NCBI GenBank assembly: GCA_945878455.1
Contig: CAMCUA010000006.1
Span: forward strand, 1-32,034
Source: Asaia bogorensis
Lineage (GTDB): Bacteria; Pseudomonadota; Alphaproteobacteria; Rhodospirillales; CAMCUA01
Reading direction: 5' to 3'
Length of the DNA: 32,034 nucleotides
Within the stretch, counting starts at the first letter, position 1, and every line of letters starts with the position of its first letter. Under the pieces are notes generated by a model. The model saw only the letters and a list, made by a program, of their open reading frames with translations, was not told where the DNA came from and ran no database searches. Below are positions 28,503-32,034 of this stretch, piece after piece. A program made the translations under genes and the position numbers.

Positions 28503-29481
28503 GATGCACGGCCTCGGCGTGATGACATTCGGAAATGCGGCCCTCGGCAACCACTTTGATCGGCGGCGCCTGGCGGCGGCAGATATCGGTGGCGAAGGAG
28601 CAGCGGGGATGGAACGAACAGCCGGTGGGCAGGTTCGCCAAGTCGGGCGGCGAGCCGACGATCGGTTGCAGACGCTCGCCCTTCTCGCGAGCCTGCGGAG
28701 CCGACCGCAGCAAGGCCAGCGTATAGGGATGCGCCGGCTGCTTCAGAACCTCCTTGACGTTGCCGCCCTCGACGACACGACCGGCATACATCACCGCCAC
28801 CGTATCGGCGACGTCGACGACGACGCCAAGGTCATGGGTGATGAGGATAACGGACATGCCGTTTTCTTTGCTGATGCCCTTGATCAGGTCCATGATCTGG
28901 GCCTGCACCGTGACGTCGAGCGCCGTCGTCGGTTCGTCGGCGATCAATAGATCGGGCTTCAAGGCCACGGCCATGGCGATCATGACGCGTTGGCGCATAC
29001 CGCCTGAGAACTGATGCGGAAAGTCCTTTACCCGGTCGCGGGCAGCAGGAATACCGACGCGTTCCAGCAGCTCCGCCGCCCGTTCGAAGGCTTCGGCACG
29101 GTTGCATTCGCCATGGATGCGGAACGTCTCGGCGATCTGCCAGCCGACAGTAAACACCGGGTTGAGCGAGGCCAGGGCGTCTTGGAAGACCATGGCCATC
29201 TTCTTGCCGGACATCGCGCGCCACTCGTCCATCGGCATCTTGAGAATGTCGACGCCGTGGAACATCGCCGTTCCACCGGTAATAGCCCCCGGCGGAATTT
29301 GCAGCAGGCGCATGATCGTTTGGGCGCTGACGCTCTTGCCCGAGCCGCTTTCGCCCAGGATGGCCAGGGTCTTACCTGGAAAAGCCGTAAAGTTGGCGCC
29401 GTTGACTGCCTTGACGATTTCTCGGCCGGTGCGGAATTCGACCCGAAGGTCGCGCACTTCGAGAAGAGCTTTTTCCTCCAT
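28483..29481 (-). CDS. dppD: Dipeptide/oligopeptide ABC transporter ATP-binding protein (DppD/OppD type)
   Basis: [51 protein letters not shown]-terminal [15 protein letters not shown]. Confidence 0.92.
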   Translation of the reverse strand: MEEKALLEVRDLRVEFRTGREIVKAVNGANFTAFPGKTLAILGESGSGKSVSAQTIMRLLQIPPGAITGGTAMFHGVDILKMPMDEWRAMSGKKMAMVFQDALASLNPVFTVGWQIAETFRIHGECNRAEAFERAAELLERVGIPAARDRVKDFPHQFSGGMRQRVMIAMAVALKPDLLIADEPTTALDVTVQAQIMDLIKGISKENGMSVILITHDLGVVVDVADTVAVMYAGRVVEGGNVKEVLKQPAHPYTLALLRSAPQAREKGERLQPIVGSPPDLANLPTGCSFHPRCSFATDICRRQAPPIKVVAEGRISECHHAEAVHHEPVHA

Positions 29482-30419
29482 TATTTCTTGTCCTCTTCCT
29501 TCTCGTGCGATTCCAGACGCCAGCGTTGGACGGGATCGGTGGCCAAACGCAACCAACTCGACAGGATGTTGGCCGACAGAGTTGCAAACATGATCATCAT
29601 GCCGGGGAAGAAGGCCAGCCACCAGGCCTGCGCCAGGTAGTTGCGGCCCTGCGCCACCATCAGACCCCAGGTGATCGCCGGGGGCTGAATGCCGATGCCC
29701 AAGAAGCTCAGGCCCGATTCCGACAGCATGACCGAGGCGAAGTCCACCGTCATGATGGTCAGCAAGGTGGGTGCCACGATCGGCGCGATGTGATTGCGCA
29801 GGATGTGGAAGCGACCGCTGCCCAAAGCCCGCGAGGCATCGACGAAGACACGTTCGCGAATTTCCAACACCTCGGCGCGGGTCACGCGCAGATAGATCGG
29901 GGTCCGCGTCGTGGCCAGCACGATGATCAGGTTACCGACCCGAGGCTCGAGCATGTACAGCACGATCACCGCGAGCAGCAGCGACGGGAAGCTCTGCACA
30001 ACGTCGGCCAAGCGCATGATGATGTGGCCAACCCACTTGCCGACATAGCCGGCCAGCATGCCGAGCGTACCGCCGACGCACATTGCGATAAACACAGCGG
30101 TCAAGGCGACCGAGATGGTATTGCGCGCGCCGACGATCAGGCGGGCGAGCAGGCTGCGGCCCAGGGGGTCGCCGCCGAGAATCCACATCGGACCATTTTC
30201 AAGCCCGGGCGCCGCGTTGCGCGCCTTCAGGTTGAGCTGCGTGGCGGTGTCGCCGAGCAGTTCGGGACCGATGATCAGACAGAAAGCAAGGACCGTCAGC
30301 CAGAAGGCAGCCACGCAGGCGAACTTGTCGCGCCAGAGCAGCTGCCACCAGGGTTGAGCCCGGCGGATGATGACCGCTTCCGCGTCTCCGCTTGTCGGTG
30401 TGGTGGTGACCGTCGTCAT
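29481..30419 (-). CDS. dppC: Dipeptide/oligopeptide ABC transporter permease (DppC type)
   Basis: HPLG-like ILGGDPLGRSLLARLIVGARNTISVAL; EAA loop DASRALGSGRFHILRNHIAPIVAPTLL. Confidence 0.92.
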   Translation of the reverse strand: MTTVTTTPTSGDAEAVIIRRAQPWWQLLWRDKFACVAAFWLTVLAFCLIIGPELLGDTATQLNLKARNAAPGLENGPMWILGGDPLGRSLLARLIVGARNTISVALTAVFIAMCVGGTLGMLAGYVGKWVGHIIMRLADVVQSFPSLLLAVIVLYMLEPRVGNLIIVLATTRTPIYLRVTRAEVLEIRERVFVDASRALGSGRFHILRNHIAPIVAPTLLTIMTVDFASVMLSESGLSFLGIGIQPPAITWGLMVAQGRNYLAQAWWLAFFPGMMIMFATLSANILSSWLRLATDPVQRWRLESHEKEEDKK

Positions 30420-30440
30420 GATGATTGCTCTCCCCAGCTC

Positions 30441-31361
30441 TTATCGGTGACGGATGCGCGGATCGAGCGCCACGTATAGGAGATCGATGATGATGAACAA
30501 GAGGAAAATCGCGCTGGCGGTGATGGTAATCGCCGCCTGGACGATGGCGTAATCGCGCTGAATGACGGAATCGACCATTAGCTTGCCGATGCCGGGCCAG
30601 CCAAAGACCGTTTCCACGATCACCGCGCCATTGATCATGCCCACCGTCTGGTCGCCCGCCACCGTGACGATGGTCAGCAGAGCATTGCGCAAAGCATGCA
30701 CATAGATGACCCGACGCTCGCGCACGCCCTTGGCGCGCGCCGTCTTGACGTAGGCCGACGACAAGGCGCCCAACATCGAAGCGCGCACCACCTGCACCTG
30801 CAGACCGAAGGGCCGCAACATCAGCACCGTAACAGGCATGATCCAGTATTCGATGCCGTCGCCCATGCCCGATGTCGGCAGCCATCGCAATGCCACCGAG
30901 AAAACCAGGATGCCGGTGATGGCCACCCAGAAGTCCGGGGCGCTCGCCGTCGACAGGGAGCTGATGCTGGCCACCCGGTCGAAAACGCCGCGTGGCCTGT
31001 AAGCCGCGAGGGCGCCCACCGTCACGGCGCAGGTAATGACCAGCGTCATGGTGACGGCCGCAAGCTTCAGCGTTGTCGGATAGGCTTCAAGCACGATATC
31101 GAAGGCCGGCCGCTGCTTGCGGATCGAGAAGCCTAGATCGCCTTCGGCAATGCCTTTGACAAACTTAATGAACTGCACATGCGATGGCTGGTCGAAGCCA
31201 TGCAGCTTGGCGAATTCCTGCCGGGTCTCCAGATTGGCGTCGATCGGCAGGTAAAGGTTGGTGGGGTCGCCGGTCAGTCGGGCCAGAAAGAACACGGCCA
31301 CGATCAAACCCATCAACGCGATGCTGCTGTGCAGCGCTCTTTGTCCCAGATAGCGTGCCAA
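30441..31361 (-). CDS. dppB: Dipeptide/oligopeptide ABC transporter permease (DppB type); TTG start likely
   Basis: RALHSSIALMGLIVAVFFLARLTGDP...; EAA loop YVKTARAKGVRERRVIYVHALRNALLTIVTVAG; SD AGGAAGGAG 7 nt before TTG at 31361. Confidence 0.92.
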   Translation of the reverse strand: MARYLGQRALHSSIALMGLIVAVFFLARLTGDPTNLYLPIDANLETRQEFAKLHGFDQPSHVQFIKFVKGIAEGDLGFSIRKQRPAFDIVLEAYPTTLKLAAVTMTLVITCAVTVGALAAYRPRGVFDRVASISSLSTASAPDFWVAITGILVFSVALRWLPTSGMGDGIEYWIMPVTVLMLRPFGLQVQVVRASMLGALSSAYVKTARAKGVRERRVIYVHALRNALLTIVTVAGDQTVGMINGAVIVETVFGWPGIGKLMVDSVIQRDYAIVQAAITITASAIFLLFIIIDLLYVALDPRIRHR

Positions 31362-31474
31362 AGGGAATCTCCTTCCTCGCAACGCGCTCAAAACCGGCGC
31401 CATTCGAGGGTTTATTCAGAAGCCGCCTTGCGTTTTGACGCCGACGTTCCTGAGTGATGTATGAGCCTACGTCC

Positions 31475-31495
31475 GATCCATTAGATTAATGGGTC
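31475..31495. repeat. 9-bp-arm inverted repeat GATCCATTA-GAT-TAATGGGTC (candidate operator) upstream of dppB
   Basis: Eight of nine arm pairs are Watson-Crick and one is T/G; AT-rich core in GC-rich DNA; about 115 bp upstream of the dppB start. Confidence 0.45.
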
Positions 31496-31585
31496 AGTCG
31501 CTTGTTTGTCTTGCAGTTTCTTTAAGCAACCTTCTAACGCCCGATCCGCCGAAGCCGACTGCACGCATAGGCCGCTTTAATTTCG

Positions 31586-31642
31586 TTATGCCCAAGCCGA
31601 CACATCGTCGCGCCCGTCGCTGTTAGCGGCGATGAAGGACAT
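31586..31642 (-). CDS. Candidate 18-aa small ORF / leader peptide MSFIAANSDGRDDVSAWA
   Basis: ATG at 31642 preceded by AAGGAG (31650-31655) with 7-nt spacing; two hairpin-forming repeats immediately upstream. Confidence 0.35.
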   Translation of the reverse strand: MSFIAANSDGRDDVSAWA

Positions 31643-31948
31643 TGGCCGTCTCCTTAACTTCCTCGTTCGAGGTGGCACCGAACGAACGGTGCTGATTACG
31701 CAAAGCCCCTTCCACAGTACGACACATTCATTAGCGTACCATCGCCGGCAACGTGTCCTTCGCAGGATCTTTTTGCCACCGGCACGTTTCATCGTGAAAC
31801 ATTGCCCGTCGCAAGTCAAACGGGTCGACTCAAAATTCCCGAACCGACTCTTCCGGCCATTGCCCTTCCGTCGCCCATCGGCTTCAGGGGGCCGGGCCAA
31901 TAACACCACCCGGATTGCGCTGTCAACGATAGGCGCTGGATTCTCACG

Positions 31949-32034
31949 TCAAGTGCAACACCTGATGTTTTCAAGGAATGCCTCGGCGGGAGTTTTGTAT
32001 CCGAGGCATTTTCTGGGCGTTGAGTTGACGGCCC
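31949..32034 (-). mobile_element. 3' end of an IS30-family transposase (truncated by the window edge)
   Basis: Minus-strand frame: AVNSTPRKCLGYKTPAEAFLENIRCCT*, matching the characteristic IS30-type C-terminus (LN.RPRK.LG[YF]KTP.E.F). Confidence 0.82.

Noticed and set aside
27372-28559. 395-aa plus-strand ORF opposite dppF
   Set aside because: Mirror ORF typical of high-GC coding DNA; dppF on the opposite strand has clear Walker motifs and its translation explains the sequence.
31586-31909. 107-aa minus-strand ORF taken at full length
   Set aside because: The N-terminal part is Arg/Lys-rich with no SD and no family resemblance; only its last 18 codons have a convincing start, reported separately as a candidate small ORF.
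1-32034. CRISPR arrays, tRNA/rRNA genes, prophage or defence islands
   Set aside because: No regularly spaced repeats, no tRNA or rRNA signatures, and no phage, restriction-modification, toxin-antitoxin or abortive-infection genes recognised on reading both strands.

Overview
GC-rich alphaproteobacterial chromosome segment (probably Rhodospirillales-like, judged from gene order and protein character). Most genes lie on the minus strand. Reading right to left: the 3' end of an IS30-family transposase at the window edge; a dipeptide/oligopeptide ABC transporter operon (dppB-dppC-dppD-dppF) with no substrate-binding protein in view; an MFS transporter; glnD, murJ, trpS, a Bax-like glucosaminidase, tsaB, a tusA-like gene, a MucR-type regulator and a Fur-family regulator; an accessory sugar-acid-type cassette (LysR, SDR, TauD-type dioxygenase, convergent with otnK-otnC-like genes); then the conserved housekeeping block miaB-phoH-ybeY-corC-lnt-HTH-metK-trmB-rimP-nusA-ylxR-infB (infB cut by the window edge). 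The main non-coding signals are: a SAM-II-like riboswitch candidate upstream of metK; a long hairpin at the predicted 5' end of the HTH-regulator transcript; a possible three-stem RNA plus a 35-codon small ORF between trpS and the Bax-like gene; and a regulatory-looking region upstream of dppB with an 18-codon ORF that has a strong Shine-Dalgarno, and a 9-bp-arm inverted repeat. No tRNA, rRNA or CRISPR array was recognised. All assignments are by eye from the sequence; no database search was run.
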